The translations under genes were made by a program, and so were the position numbers. Under the pieces are notes generated by a model. It saw nothing but the letters and a program-made list of their open reading frames with translations, was not told the DNA's origin and did no database searches. This document shows, piece by piece, positions 1 to 11,692 of a stretch of 64,000 bases of DNA (position 1 is the stretch's first letter; the number at the start of each line of letters is the position of its first letter). The stretch lies in contig JAOPHQ010005744.1 in the NCBI GenBank assembly GCA_030340625.1, positions 1 through 64,000 on the forward strand, written 5' to 3'. The DNA comes from Merluccius polli (taxonomy: Eukaryota > Chordata > Actinopteri > Gadiformes > Merlucciidae).

Positions 1-489
1 CACAGTAAGGACAGAATTAATATATCCATATAACGCCTTAGTACAGACAAGCTGCTGTGGCTGCTCGCTTTCGTCTTTCGTCGCGTCGACACGACGATAC
101 ATCATATTTCATATTTATCTGCAAACGCGACGAAAACAGAGCTCTCTTGTGGGGCTGGGCTTTCCTGAATGCAGTTCATAAACTTGATGGGGAGATGACA
201 AAAGCGTGAGTCACTGCTTCGGAGTCCATGTCCGAAAGCTTTGGGAGAATAGGGCGCTTATTCTCCACGCCACAAAACAAATGACAGAAGTTACTGCAAA
301 GCATTGTAACGTGAAAGGCGAACCTTTCTTCGATTTTCCTTCATCTTCATTCCCTTGCGCGCTGCGATGGGCCGAGAGAGAAGAATGCAGTGGATTCATT
401 CTCTCCAGATGGGATGGTTTTTATGGGAATGTGGATAATAAATCACCTTCTGGTGTGTGTTGTGTGTGCACGTACATGTGCTTGCAAGC

Positions 490-493
490 GTGT

Positions 494-540
<47 letters not shown>

Positions 541-602
541 CATGTGTAGTTTGGGTCAAAGTATACCTGCATATAAAGTATTTATAGTGTGTGTGTGTGT
601 GT
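490..602. repeat. (GT)n microsatellite, two blocks
   Basis: Uninterrupted GT dinucleotides run at about 490-535, with a second short block at about 585-602. It is simple-sequence DNA; the frame read through it is an artefact. Confidence 0.95.
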
Positions 603-1086
603 ATTTTATATTGGTCAATCTAAAAATACATCTCTGGCATTTAAGGTTGCAATGCAAATCTGATGCTGTGACAGAATGTCAGAAAGGCGTCCGTCGGATC
701 CGGTGTCAGTTTTTTCTTGTTTGAGGGATGGTTGTCCATGGCAACGGCTGGCCCACGTTCCCTGCAACCTCAGAAGTGGACAGCGCATGAAAATTTCCTA
801 CCCTGGCCGTTGGATTGCTATGGCAACCAAAAGCCAGAGCATGGACACACCCACATGTGGTCTGAGTCACTGAGTCATTGAAAAAACATTCAACACATGG
901 GTTTTTCCCCCCTCCATTTAAACTGCTTCCTTTTGTCCATAATTTTGAAATCGGTTATTTTTATGGTGACTCATTTTACCTTAATCAAAAACTTGTGATA
1001 AGCGATCATCAAAGTAGTTGCCTGGCTTCCAGTGTCTAATATAAACACCTCAATCATATGGTAGTGTCAAAGACAAACATGCATTT

Positions 1087-1093
1087 TCTCTCT

Positions 1094-1185
<92 letters not shown>

Positions 1186-1195
1186 TCTCTCCCTC

Positions 1196-1237
<42 letters not shown>
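1087..1237. repeat. (TC)n microsatellite, about 150 bp
   Basis: A pure pyrimidine tract of CT units with a few CCC interruptions. Both strands give Ser-Leu or Arg-Glu pseudo-peptides, which should not be annotated as genes. Confidence 0.95.
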
Positions 1238-1240
<3 letters not shown>

Positions 1241-2398
1241 GTCAGTAGCAGGTCTCTGGGTGGCGCAACTGGACTAGCCCCCGTTGGCTGGCACTTTCAG
1301 ACCTGGTGTGTTAAACAGCCATTTTAAATTCCCTTTACCAGCATACTCCAGCACCATTTTGTGATCGTCTGTTTCCAGTTAGGATTGGTTAGACTATTTG
1401 GAAATCAGGAACACTGTAGACGAATACAAGCTGTTCTTTATTCTGTCTCGTTTCTATTGTCAATGTTCTATTGCGTTGTGCATGTCAGAAACGTAGAATT
1501 TCATCATAACCCTTTATATGAGTTTGATCAAGCTGAAAGTGGCGAGCTTGTTGTCTCTTGCATTAGTCAGTGCTAAGTTGGACAATTGTCTGTCTGCTTT
1601 AATCTTATCTGCACAAATCTGTTCCACCTTTCCAAGGAATCCTCACATATAGATGTTATCTTCCGTCATGGAAAGAGCTTGTAAAACCGTCGCTCCATAT
1701 AGGACATGTATGGCAGAAGACCTGCTTGCGTGTTTCTCCCTGGTAAAAGGTAATTGCCATAAGTATGTAGGAGCCAACCACATATTATATTCTGGATGAA
1801 GGCTCTGGATGCCTTACTGGTGCCTTTTAGTTTACTTGCTCTTAGCTGTGCTGGCAAGAGTCAACCCCCCCTTTTTTATGTCTTATTCTCTTGCTTGTTC
1901 CTCTTCTCAATGCTTTACAATGTCCACCCTTGGCCTCAATCACTGTGGGCTGAAATATCTGAGGCCCTGTTTTGAACAAGGCCTCCAGTGTGTGTCCCGC
2001 AGTTAGTGTTGCTGGGACAATGCAATGGGCTCTCCTAGATGTGAGGGACGTTGGGCATGGTCGCCGGGGCAGCGAAAGAAGGAAATGTCGACTCTGAGGA
2101 GGCCCTCAGATTTATAGTCTAGATGTCCATGTGCCTTTTTTTAAGAAGGGGATGAAGAGACTCCTTTGTTTCTCCTTTTTATTTAAATTTACTATATTCT
2201 GTCCCCACATAGCCAGCACCCTTCCACTCCCACTCTTTTCTCCCATTTCCCCATCCGTGAGCCTAGCTCTCTGCTTTGCCTGGCATGCAATGGGTTTCGA
2301 GGGGCTCAGGGGAGGCAGCCAGCAGTAGTTTTTGACGACATAGTGAGGGTGGCTAGTGAGGTTGTGGCTCTCTCTGAATTGTCACAGGCTGTGAAACC

Positions 2399-2468
2399 AT
2401 GCTAAATCAAAGCAGTGTGGACAGTGGAGACCCCCTTGGAGATCGCTTCTGGCGTACCTCTAAAAAAG
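2399..2468 (+). CDS. Candidate 5'-most alternative first exon of plectin
   Basis: An ATG opens 23 codons (MLNQSSVDSGDPLGDRFW..., ending RTSKK) plus one G, followed by a strong donor (G|GTAAGT). Splice phase is the one needed to join plectin exon 2, giving ...SKK-DERDRVQKK. I do not recognise the peptide as any mammalian plectin N-terminus. A possible acceptor (gtcacag) lies 12 bp before the ATG, so it could instead be an internal exon or belong to another gene. The phase match alone has a one-in-three chance of being accidental. Confidence 0.4.
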
Positions 2469-3140
2469 GTAAGTTTGCCTTCCGATAATTCCATCGCCCA
2501 CTGGAAGTTGACGGTAAAAGACAAAGAGCTAAATTAACTATGAACTTACAATGTTACTTCGTATTAGACAGATGGCAGGCTATGTCATATAAAAGGTGTG
2601 GTGTTTTTTTTATGATATGCATTCTCCCCAAACAATGTGAGTCATATGAGTATTTTGGATGAAGAGTTTTACGAGATTACTATCTACAGTAGTGCAACTC
2701 TCTAGCTGATCTTAAATGCAGCTGTAATGCAAACAAGACAGACAGTAGTAGACCCATTAAGCAATGTCCCTGCTGGAACTTGTTTTTACTGGGACATTAC
2801 GCAACTCCCCATACCCCAAACAGCTAAAATGTGCTGCTTTTACAAGATAACGATGAGAAACCCTAGACACATCCTGGTACATGTCCCATTGGGACGTGGG
2901 AATGCCTCGGTAGCCTCGCCGCTCGTGAATCAGGGTGTGCAGCGAGTGTGGAAACTTGTGCTCCTATTGTATGACTTGTCACAAGACATGTCACATTATG
3001 CCATCATTACGCCTCCACCAATGAGGGGTGGGGGAGGACGTTGTGATGGTATCGCGTCCCGGTTCGGTCGGGACGGGGAACACAGTTTAGTTTGTCAGCA
3101 TGTACCGTTTTCCCCGTTCCCCAATTACAGAGGGAGTGAG

Positions 3141-3171
<31 letters not shown>

Positions 3172-5269
3172 AATAGAGAGATAGAAATAGAGCGAGACAG
3201 AAGCAGACATTGACGGGGGGAGGGGGAGTGAGATTTGGCAATTGTTCTGGCTGCTAACTTTTTTGTTTCTTTCTGTGGGCAAGGAAGGGCAGATAATCGC
3301 TGACTCCATTTTTCTTTCCACACTGGAAAAGGAGAAGCCAGTCCGATCCCTGACTTGTAGAGTTTAGGACACAAATAAGCCTTGTCGTTTTTACCTCAAG
3401 CCAGCGCCTCTTTATAGCTTTTCCATTTTGGCTTGTGCACACGCAAGGCTGGCAGCAGCCAAGTGCCAACCTTTCTTCCCAGCACCACAGCGGGTTATTC
3501 TTACTCGTGATGTTAAATATCGCTGAGCCCAGAACTGTAGTAACAACTTTGCTGGCTTGACTTGTCGGCTCATATTGTTTAAAGCTTATGATTAGGGACG
3601 CAAACTACTGAAGATTGGTGCTCACACAAATTTTTTTGTTTTGCATTAAAAAAAAGTTCCTATAGTTTATGGGACTTATTTCAGGGCACTCACTTTTGTT
3701 TATTGTGCCTCAGCTGCCAATGCCCATAACTCCTCCTGTAGTGGACTTTCCACTACCACTTCTTTTTTTTGTAATCTTAATTATCCCAGAACAGGGGCTT
3801 GTTTATTTTAGCTGCAGTTTGAGAAATACCAAAGACACCTTTTCTCTCTCTCTCTCTCTCTGTCTCTCACCCTCTCTCTCTGTTTTTTTTCTTCATTCAC
3901 CAGTTCCTGAAACACAAGGCTCTTTGTCTGGAAACACTTTCTGCGCCCTGTGTTTAGCATAGTGTACAGTAAAAACAAAGATTTAGTTCATACTGCAAAG
4001 CCAGCCACCTCTCTTTTTTAGCCAATCATGCCTCTTCTATAAATCCCCGTACCCTATACCCCTCCATACAGCACACATCTCATACTCAATGGTTCCTCTG
4101 TAAACCTATTTCGAATGCATCTTAAATATCACCCGATTGTCCACATTTGGCCCTCTGGACATACCTCGAGGTTAATCCCTTGTTGGTTCTTCTCTCCTGT
4201 GAGTCAGTGAAGCCTTTTTTTTCTGCTCTAGTTTGCATGGCTGCTCTGTGCTGCTTACTTGCAAGGGCACCTCCTGGACTCCCTGCAAATAGACTCTGTG
4301 GCGTTGTTTGAAGTCTGTGTTTACTTTTAGATATGTGCCCAATCTTTCATATCGTAGTCGAAAGAGCCAGAATCAGGATGCTGTAGGTGTGCCATCATTG
4401 TTGTTGTGAGTGAGCGGGCCAATGCTGAAGGAATAATATTTCAAACCCTATGATTTCAACCTTAAACCAACCTTGAACAAACCAACAATAAAGTCTTGAG
4501 CAACATTGGGTGGGGCGGGGAAAGGGGTGTGGGGGGAGTTCCTTATTATTACGAATTATAAATTACCATAAGTTGTTGCTATGCATAAAACATTCGCATA
4601 CATCTATGCAAACAGCTGCGCGTGTTCGAATAATTGGTGTTCGAGAATTTGGTTATGTCTGCCTGTCTTGGTTCTGTAGACCGTGAATCCACCAGGACAG
4701 ACCGGACGGGTCCGGTCTGCTGAAGCAGGTTGACCTGGAGCCTGCAGTCCCCCTTTTCAGCTGCTTTGGCAGATTCCTCAGCGCGAGGTGTTAGTCATGT
4801 TTTACAAGCGTCAGCTTTTTGAGAGAAGACAGCTGTCACTAGAGTGACAGCTGTCTTCCTTCTTGTAAACATATTATCTTCATATTTCTAAGGAAAAGTA
4901 AAAGTTATACTGGTGGCTTTGGGGTTGTTGTATGTAAAAGACCTTGGCCTAGCCACTGTGTGATTTACAATGTAAATGAGTCTGTCAATCCTTTAATCCA
5001 CATAATGTTCCTTTGTCTGTATTTTTCTACGTGTGGTTCCTCATAACACAGCTCATAGTTGGGATGGGTGGTTACCCTGATCTAGATTAAAACAGAAACT
5101 CTCAGGCACACAGGCACGCTCTTACTCATAGCTAATGTTTAGGACATCTAGGCAGTTTACTCAAGACTCATGGTTGAAATATGCCTGCCCATACACACGT
5201 CCCTCTTCAACACATACACACACTCATACAGACACTCATGCGCACACACAAACACAGGGGACAATATGT
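2469..5269. other. Non-coding stretch with simple repeats
   Basis: I see no supported exon. It contains a GA-rich tract at about 3132-3193, a CT tract at 3842-3882 and an inverted repeat at 4797-4872, described separately. Confidence 0.6.
4797..4872. repeat. Inverted repeat / hairpin with E-box core
   Basis: Inner arms GAAGACAGCTGTCACT (4825-4840) and AGTGACAGCTGTCTTC (4843-4858) are perfect reverse complements separated by two bases. Outer arms ATGTTTTACAAG (4797-4808) and CTTGTAAACAT (4862-4872) also pair nearly perfectly. Each inner arm contains CAGCTG. It could be a transposon relic, a hairpin RNA or chance; function unknown. Confidence 0.7.
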
Positions 5270-5629
5270 TAGTGGTGGAAGAAGTACTCAGATAATTTAC
5301 TTAAGCAAAAGTAGTTGTAGAAACTGTAGAAATACTCTCATTACAAATCAGTCCTGCATTGAAAATGTTACGTAAGTAAAAGTACGAAAGTATTAGCATC
5401 AAATATATACTTAAAGTACCAAAAGTAAAAGTACTCATTATGCAGAATGGCCCATTTCAAAATAATATATATTATATTATTGGATTATATGTATTATTTA
5501 TATATTTTTTAATATATTACATACGGCTGGGTAGTTTCTGAATTGCCTCCTGGGGACTAATAAAGCCTTGATATAATAATGAAATGTATTCATTGATTAT
5601 ATTTTGTATTGTTAATCTGAATCTGCAAA

Positions 5630-5685
<56 letters not shown>

Positions 5686-5763
5686 ATTTGCCCCTGAGAT
5701 GTAGTGGAATAGAAGTATAAGGTAGCAGAAAAAAAATAAATACTGAAGTAAAGTTGTAGTTAA

Positions 5764-7168
5764 AGGAGGGCTAAGTTAAAAAAAAATAACGTTGATATTA
5801 TGTGTATTGTTACCTAAAAACACAATACCCGACTGGTAAGTAAAGCAAAAAGATCGGTGTTTGTAGAATTATATCATTTTACGAATAGTTGGAAAATCTC
5901 TCTTTCTGATTGGACAACATACGGTGACGCACAAAACGGCAAACATTGCACACACGTGGGTCCAAAAGGCGTACATGTCAATGGGGAAATGATCGATGCT
6001 GATAGAAATATAAGGGGCATGTTCTGTGGATATGTCATACTTATGCATTATTTTAGGCTACATACTGTTAGACATAATACATGTGGTGCTTTGGCCAAAA
6101 TATTTCGTATCCTGCTTTATTCATTTCAAAGGGTAGGCAGAAAAAGAAAACTGTGATTGGGGGATATATTGTGAGAGTGGGCGTGACTGAGTAATGACAG
6201 AGACTGAGTAGTGACTAGGGCATAACAGTTTGCGAGTTTGTTGTCGTTAGTGATCTGGAGTCGTAACACATCCATTTTGTTCACCATAAACCGCAGATTA
6301 ACAAGGACATGCTGGGTGGAGACAGCCGATGTGGCGTTAACAAAAGCTTAGATCGTAGTCCATGTTTACAGCCCTTACCAATTTGTCGCAGTCGCGGCAA
6401 AACTGTACTACACTTTATATAGCCAAAACTCTTGGTATACTGCCACATATCTGGTGTATAGGCTAGTGTTGTTGAACAACCACGTCCAACATATCAGACA
6501 TTCAGTTCAGTTCACGAATATAGCCTAAGAAGAGAAATGGCTGGAATTTCAACTTATCCATTTCCTCTCTCTCTTCGCCGAAGCTGATCGTGTTACTTTT
6601 GTTTCGGTTGAAGACTTTCCTTGAACAGAAGTGTTTGGAATGGCTGATGCTTTCAGCACTTTTTTTTTGTCATCCCAAATTCTGAATAATAGCCCGCGTC
6701 CTCAAAGTCCTCTTCAGAGAAATGATCGCTGCAGATCATACTACTATCAGATGGCCCACTCCACTCAGCTCTTGTTAATTTGACCTGCTTTATCCAACTT
6801 TTACGGATTTTTTCATCTTTCGGAAACCTATGAAGGCTTACTCCATGCTGGTTAGTGTTGCTACAACCCGCCACGATACAGCGATTAACCATTGTTACTA
6901 AAGTTTTTCAGCCCGAAAACTCGCAGCTCTCAATGTAATTACAGTCAGATCGAACTGAAGGTTCCGCTAATGACGAGTCAGACTCACGTGATCTTAAGAC
7001 CTTTTTTCCAAGGCGGAGCTTAGGGGAGGAGAAAAGAGGAAAAATACCTCTTATGAAAACGTCTTACAACTTAACTAAATCTCCCTCAGAAATGTAAGGT
7101 CTCTCTCCGGACGCATTAACACACATGTGAATCAATATGGACTTATAATTTCCTAACTTAGTCGACCT
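5764..7168. mobile_element. Nested TTAA-flanked DNA transposon with a THAP gene (Kolobok-like)
   Basis: The termini AGGAGGGCTAAGTTA (left) and TAACTTAGTCGACCT (right) are inverted repeats matching at 12 of 15 positions. They are flanked on both sides by TTAA (5760-5763 and 7169-7172). With one TTAA removed, the flanking sequence rejoins the surrounding hAT-like element. TTAA duplications are known for piggyBac and Kolobok; THAP zinc fingers are known in Kolobok and P-type transposases. The element carries a minus-strand THAP reading frame. At 1,405 bp it is too short for a full transposase, so it is probably a deleted, non-autonomous copy. Confidence 0.8.
6653..6892 (-). pseudogene. THAP-type zinc finger frame of the nested transposon, broken after the finger
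   Basis: The frame is 79 codons, read on the minus strand. Zinc ligands C5, C10, C54 and H57 follow the THAP C2CH spacing (C-x4-C-x43-C-x2-H), with the conserved Pro24, Trp33 and Phe58. The start is the ATG at 6892, giving the usual short lead before the first Cys. The frame ends right after an A-run (T-run 6661-6669 on the + strand). In the adjacent frame immediately beyond lies LKASAIP, resembling the conserved A-V-P box that closes THAP domains, so a one-base slip in the homopolymer probably truncated it. THAP domains bind DNA; here the likely role was transposon-end recognition. A domesticated host gene is unlikely given the break. Confidence 0.75.
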
Positions 7169-8009
7169 TTAAGTACAGTAAATGTAAATGTTACTTTCCA
7201 CCACTGCGATATGGGCAATGGATTGGACAGGTCTGCCTCAACCCCTGGACGGAGTTTGACTCCAGTATGCTTGCTTCAATACACATAGAAGAGACAATGA
7301 GTTGAAGATGTAGCAGCAGCCCCATGCTTGTACTTTGAGATCCAGCCGCTCTGCAGGACAGGGATTGCAATAACAAAACGTTTGACTGCTACATCCTCTC
7401 CAGCACATCTGCTCTCGTAATGTTCAAGGGGCTCTGCCATTTAGTGATCGCCTGGCGTGTTAAAACACAGTAACATACATTGTCCTTTCCACTTTTTTCT
7501 GCTCCATAAAAAATATAGACAGCTCCAAAACTGTCTGCCAAATAGCTATAACTGAATTGTAAATATTGATGATTATAAACAGTTATTGTGGGACAGTAAA
7601 TACTTTTGACTTTAAACAGCATGATTCTTTTGAAGTGATTATTTTTTTTCTTTTGAAGTGTGTGTGTGCCGAAGGTCACAAAAGTATAAAGGCCCTGCCA
7701 ATTGGAAAAGGTTTGAGTTCAGAATGATTCCTGAAGATCAGCCCTCACTCAGTCACAAACGTCCCTCTGTACCAAATGATCCCATGACCTTTTGCTTTCC
7801 TTGGAGCCGGCTCAAGTGGCTGGGCTCTGATATCAGAGGGGAGTTCATGTGGGCCGGACCGTTAGGCCACGGTGCACCAGGACGTTGACTAGTAGTCCTG
7901 TCAGGTCTATTTCTGGCAGTGTGGAAGTCTGAGACAGTGAAGCAGAAGGGCAGAATGGTTCCTGTAAACCCGGTTTGTTCGCTCAGGCATAATTACTTTT
8001 TGTTAACTA

Positions 8010-8085
8010 AGATAAGATCAGATCGTACTTTATTTATCCCAAGGGGAAATATTGTGCAGCAGTTGCAGACAAAGTAGGAAAGGAG

Positions 8086-8156
<71 letters not shown>

Positions 8157-8480
8157 CATACAAATAAAGCAAACTAGTAAAATAGTATCAGTAAGGTGCA
8201 ATAGCCATATGTACAGACAGAAATGTGACCGGTAGGTAAAACATAAATATAAATGTTAACTAGTTAACAGTAGGGGGCAATTTGAAAAAACACAATGCCA
8301 CAAGTAACAGTTAAAGTTAGAGCCATACATTACAGGTAATTGGTAAGGTGCAAATCCAAATATACAATATCAAGTTAACGATAAGATGTGAGAGTGGCGA
8401 ATAGCTATAGATGTACATAATCAATCCGAAGTACAGGTAATGTATATGGTTGGATTCAAATGTTAATCACAATCACAATA
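8010..8480. repeat. Decayed teleost interspersed repeat with (TA)n insertion
   Basis: It begins with a box reading CTTTATTTATCCCAAGGGG, then AT-rich sequence and a (TA)n tract at 8089-8151. The ACTTTATTGATCCC-type box is, from memory, a common 3' end of fish repeats, and similar boxes occur at about 52700-52780 and 57530-57620. The right boundary is approximate and the class is uncertain. Confidence 0.5.
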
Positions 8481-9745
8481 AACTAATCACAATCACAGTC
8501 TTATTTCTGAATTCAATTCTGGCATTTCTGGAGTAAAACAATTTCCTGAGTAACTTATAAATTACAACAAAATATAACATTGGCGGGGACTAGCAGCTCA
8601 TTTCTGATTGTTGTCTATTTCTGACAACTCGTTCTGTTGATAGATACACCAAATGTCAAAGCTTGACCGAGTTGCTGGAAATGCTATGCCCGTATATACC
8701 TTGCCAGAATAAAGAGCAACAGAACTGACACTCCAAGGGTATCAGCAACTGTGGTGTTATTATAAGAGGGGACATATTGAACATCGGGATGACTAGGATG
8801 ACTCGGGACTGGGCTTGAAGCCGGGTTGCCACCCTTCGTGGGGACTTTGAAGTTCACTGGGCACTTTGTGCATAAGCGGTGCATGAAATCATATTGATAG
8901 GCAGCCTAGAGTGCAAAGTAGTGGCCATCTTGATGCAAATTAGCGCTAATGAGAGCAAACCCCACACAAGTGTCCTTAGCTAATGGCTGTCTGCCATGTC
9001 ATTGGTGTGAGTTGCTTTGTTTGCAGTTTGTGCGCATGCCTTTTCGCTGTTGTGCTGTAGGCCATCTGTATTGCTCTTAACCTAAGACAGTCTGCTCCTG
9101 TCATCCACTAACACTGCACAAATGCAAAGATCCCAGTGCAATGCAAACCTTGGGTTTGCATTAGACACACACACACACACCAACACACGTAAATCAAATC
9201 TGAGCACATTTCACCACCTCTACTTACTCTGTAGTCAGACAAATTCAAACATGCACAAAATAACATGTCATGTTGTAAGACTAAAGATTCATCCCGTGCA
9301 AAACGCACCTGAGCAGTCAGAGACCCTGAGAACTGCTTTCACAAAGGGGGGTTGCTGTTGGGAAAGACTTTGCATACCACTCAGCCAACTCCCCACTCGG
9401 CAACTCTCACCTAGTGTAGTGCTGAACCCAACGATTGTGCATTGTCGCAAAATATTACAGGTAAAGCGACTTCTGGCGCTATCCAGAGGCACTGTCATTA
9501 AATCTAAGAATAGATGTAATTGAAAAGGGGTTTATTTGTGTTTGTTTACATACAATTACTTTTCGGCCTAGTAATTAACTGTTATTATGCAACTTTGAAA
9601 TCAACCTCAGATGTTTTATGAAATGACACCCAGGGAACAGCTTATAGCTCACATGTAAAACCTATAATTAAACTCTTTGTATAGCTTGAATTACCTGATA
9701 GTCAATGCACATGAAACGTGCAGTTTTAGTATAGCTGGTCGGCTT

Positions 9746-9767
9746 CTTCCAGACAGCTGTCTGGAAG
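9746..9767. repeat. 22-bp perfect palindrome
   Basis: The half-site CTTCCAGACAG is followed directly by its exact reverse complement, centred on CAGCTG. A binding site for a dimeric factor is possible but unproven. Confidence 0.7.
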
Positions 9768-11692
9768 TTGACAGCGTAGTCCAGCTGTCCAGAGCTACAC
9801 ATTCACAGGTTGTTACTCTGCTGCCTTTCTGACAGAAGATAAGTGTGAGTCAGAGTATGTTTCTCTTTTTACAACGGTCACCATGGCAAATATAATCCAA
9901 ACAGTTTCCCACTAGCGCTTGCCTATGGAATGGTGTGTGGTTTCAGGCAAGGGGGGCGTAGCCGTCCTCACATTACTGTCCATTCACAACCACTGTAGTT
10001 TTGCAACTGAATCACTCCTTCCAGTTCCATTTTACTACAGTATGTTCCCGGCATCACTGCACTTAAATTACGTTCAGCAAAATATAGATTCCCTTTCAGC
10101 ACTGTGTGGTCTAGTAGTCTAGTTTCTTCATATGGATGTCAGAGATTGGCCGATGCAGAAGACACTCTTACTGACAAGACCAAGCGGGATGAGAAAGAAA
10201 GACAGATGCACAGAGGAAAGAGGAAAACGATCCAGGGGGCTTGTAATATGATCCTATGTTCTTGGTAGGGCGGAAAAGGTTAGCTATAATGCACTTCTCT
10301 TTATATAGTTCTGTGAGAGAGATTCTAGGTTCACTGCTATTTTGAGGCGTTGTGACCAAGTATCCCTGAGCAGAGAAGCAAAGGGAACGGGGCTTCTTGC
10401 AGCCGGTTGCGTCATTTTTAATGAGTCATCCTTCATTGGTCAGTCTCTTTCATTTCCTCCACCTGGCGGTCGCTAAGTGCCCTGCCAAACAAACACTAAT
10501 ATGAATAGGTTTCTGCTTGATACCAGTTCTATTGTTAGCCGAATCCAACATCCCATCTACTATATACGACTGTAGAGTAATTATATCATGATCATAATGT
10601 TCACTCAGCATATCTCTTCTTTAAATGTCAACCTATATTTGACCCAATCATTCCGGTTGCATAATGAGATATGTGGAAAAAAAACATTGCTCTAAGGTCT
10701 TTTGTTTTCGTTTTTGGAGAAGTCGTTTGAAACAATCAAACACTGCAATAATAAATACCTGACATGTCTTTCATTTGTAACCTAGGGGTATGCCAGCGAC
10801 CTGTCTATCTGTCTATCTCACTAAGTCACAGCCCACTCCTTAAATGAATGCTGTGACATGCCAAGGGGAGTTTGTGGGTGTGTCAGTAAGCCACGGCCTG
10901 TTTGTGACTATGTATGTGTGTTTATTGGAGGAGGCGGGCACTTCGCGTGTGGGTGGGCGTTGCTGTGCAGTCCACAGAGCAACAGGACATGTGCTCAGGC
11001 ACACTGCATAGGTGTACTGTTCCATTCATTTGGTTCGCTCGCTCTTATACTTTATCACGTTTACAAGAAGACCGTTTAAAATGTTTTCCTTTCGCGTTTT
11101 CGCGTAGGGATTTTTATTTTTTCAGTGTTTTTTTATTGTCTTTTGGTACTTTTTTCCATGCCATCTTTTCCTCAGAATTAGACAGAGAAGGTAGGAGGAG
11201 CTGAACAGAGTGCCGCGCTCTCTTTCTCTCCGTCTTTTACTCACATACACACACTCCTCTCGGTCTCTCTCTCTTTCTCTCTCTCTCGCCCTCTCTCTCT
11301 CCCCCTCTCTCCCTCTCTTCCATTCTGTCATTGCCATCTCCGCAGAACAGACTGTTCACTTCCCAGCCAGCCCGACTGTAGGGGGGAACAGTACTTTCTT
11401 AACTGTGTTAGAGGAAAACCAAAACTTGGGGAAAACTTTGGAATGCCATTTACGACTCATTTTTGTTTGCATTTTTAAAGAGGAAAAACAGCAAGCAAAG
11501 GAATCAAAAGCAAGACACTCAAACAAGAGGAATACTTGTTTTCTAATTGAAAAGCCTGTGGCAGCTGGTTTTGTCACTGGATCGTTCCACATACCAACGA
11601 GTGAGGTCGTTCAGTAAACTTTCACTTGTGAAGAGCTTTTCAGCCCGTTTTCTGCTTCTCATCCTGAAAGAGAAAGTAGAACATCCAGTACA

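Larger units (their letters stand above)
1..2398. other. Non-coding 5' flank, no gene recognised
   Basis: I see no supported coding exon here. The longer open frames are low-complexity translations of the (GT)n tract at about 490-535 and the (TC)n tract at 1087-1237, or short frames without family resemblance. It may be intergenic or the far 5' part of the plectin locus. Confidence 0.6.
5270..7206. mobile_element. hAT-like non-autonomous DNA element, interrupted by a nested transposon
   Basis: The left end TAGTGGTGGAAGAAGTAC and right end TTTCCACCACTG form terminal inverted repeats. The internal sequence (poly-AGTAC-rich, '...GTACTCATTATGCAGAATGGCCC') matches a very abundant teleost repeat as I recall it. 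Flanking octamers CAATATGT (5262-5269) and CGATATGG (7207-7214) agree at 6 of 8 bases, consistent with an aged 8-bp hAT target duplication. The element is split at 5764-7168 by another transposon, so only about 530 bp belongs to it. It also holds a (TA)n microsatellite at 5632-5682. No transposase is encoded by the outer element. Confidence 0.8.
7207..11692. other. Non-coding interval before the isoform-1 exon
   Basis: I see no supported exon. It holds a decayed interspersed repeat near 8010-8480 with a (TA)n tract, a CA tract at about 9165-9180, a 22-bp palindrome at 9746-9767, and a pyrimidine-rich stretch at about 11218-11320. The last few hundred bases are probably the 5' UTR and promoter of the isoform-1 exon. 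Confidence 0.55.

Noticed and set aside
206..724. 172-codon frame near the left edge
   Set aside because: It crosses the (GT)n tract and has no recognisable domain.
1054..1327. Arg-Glu and Ser-Leu repeat frames
   Set aside because: Simple CT repeat.
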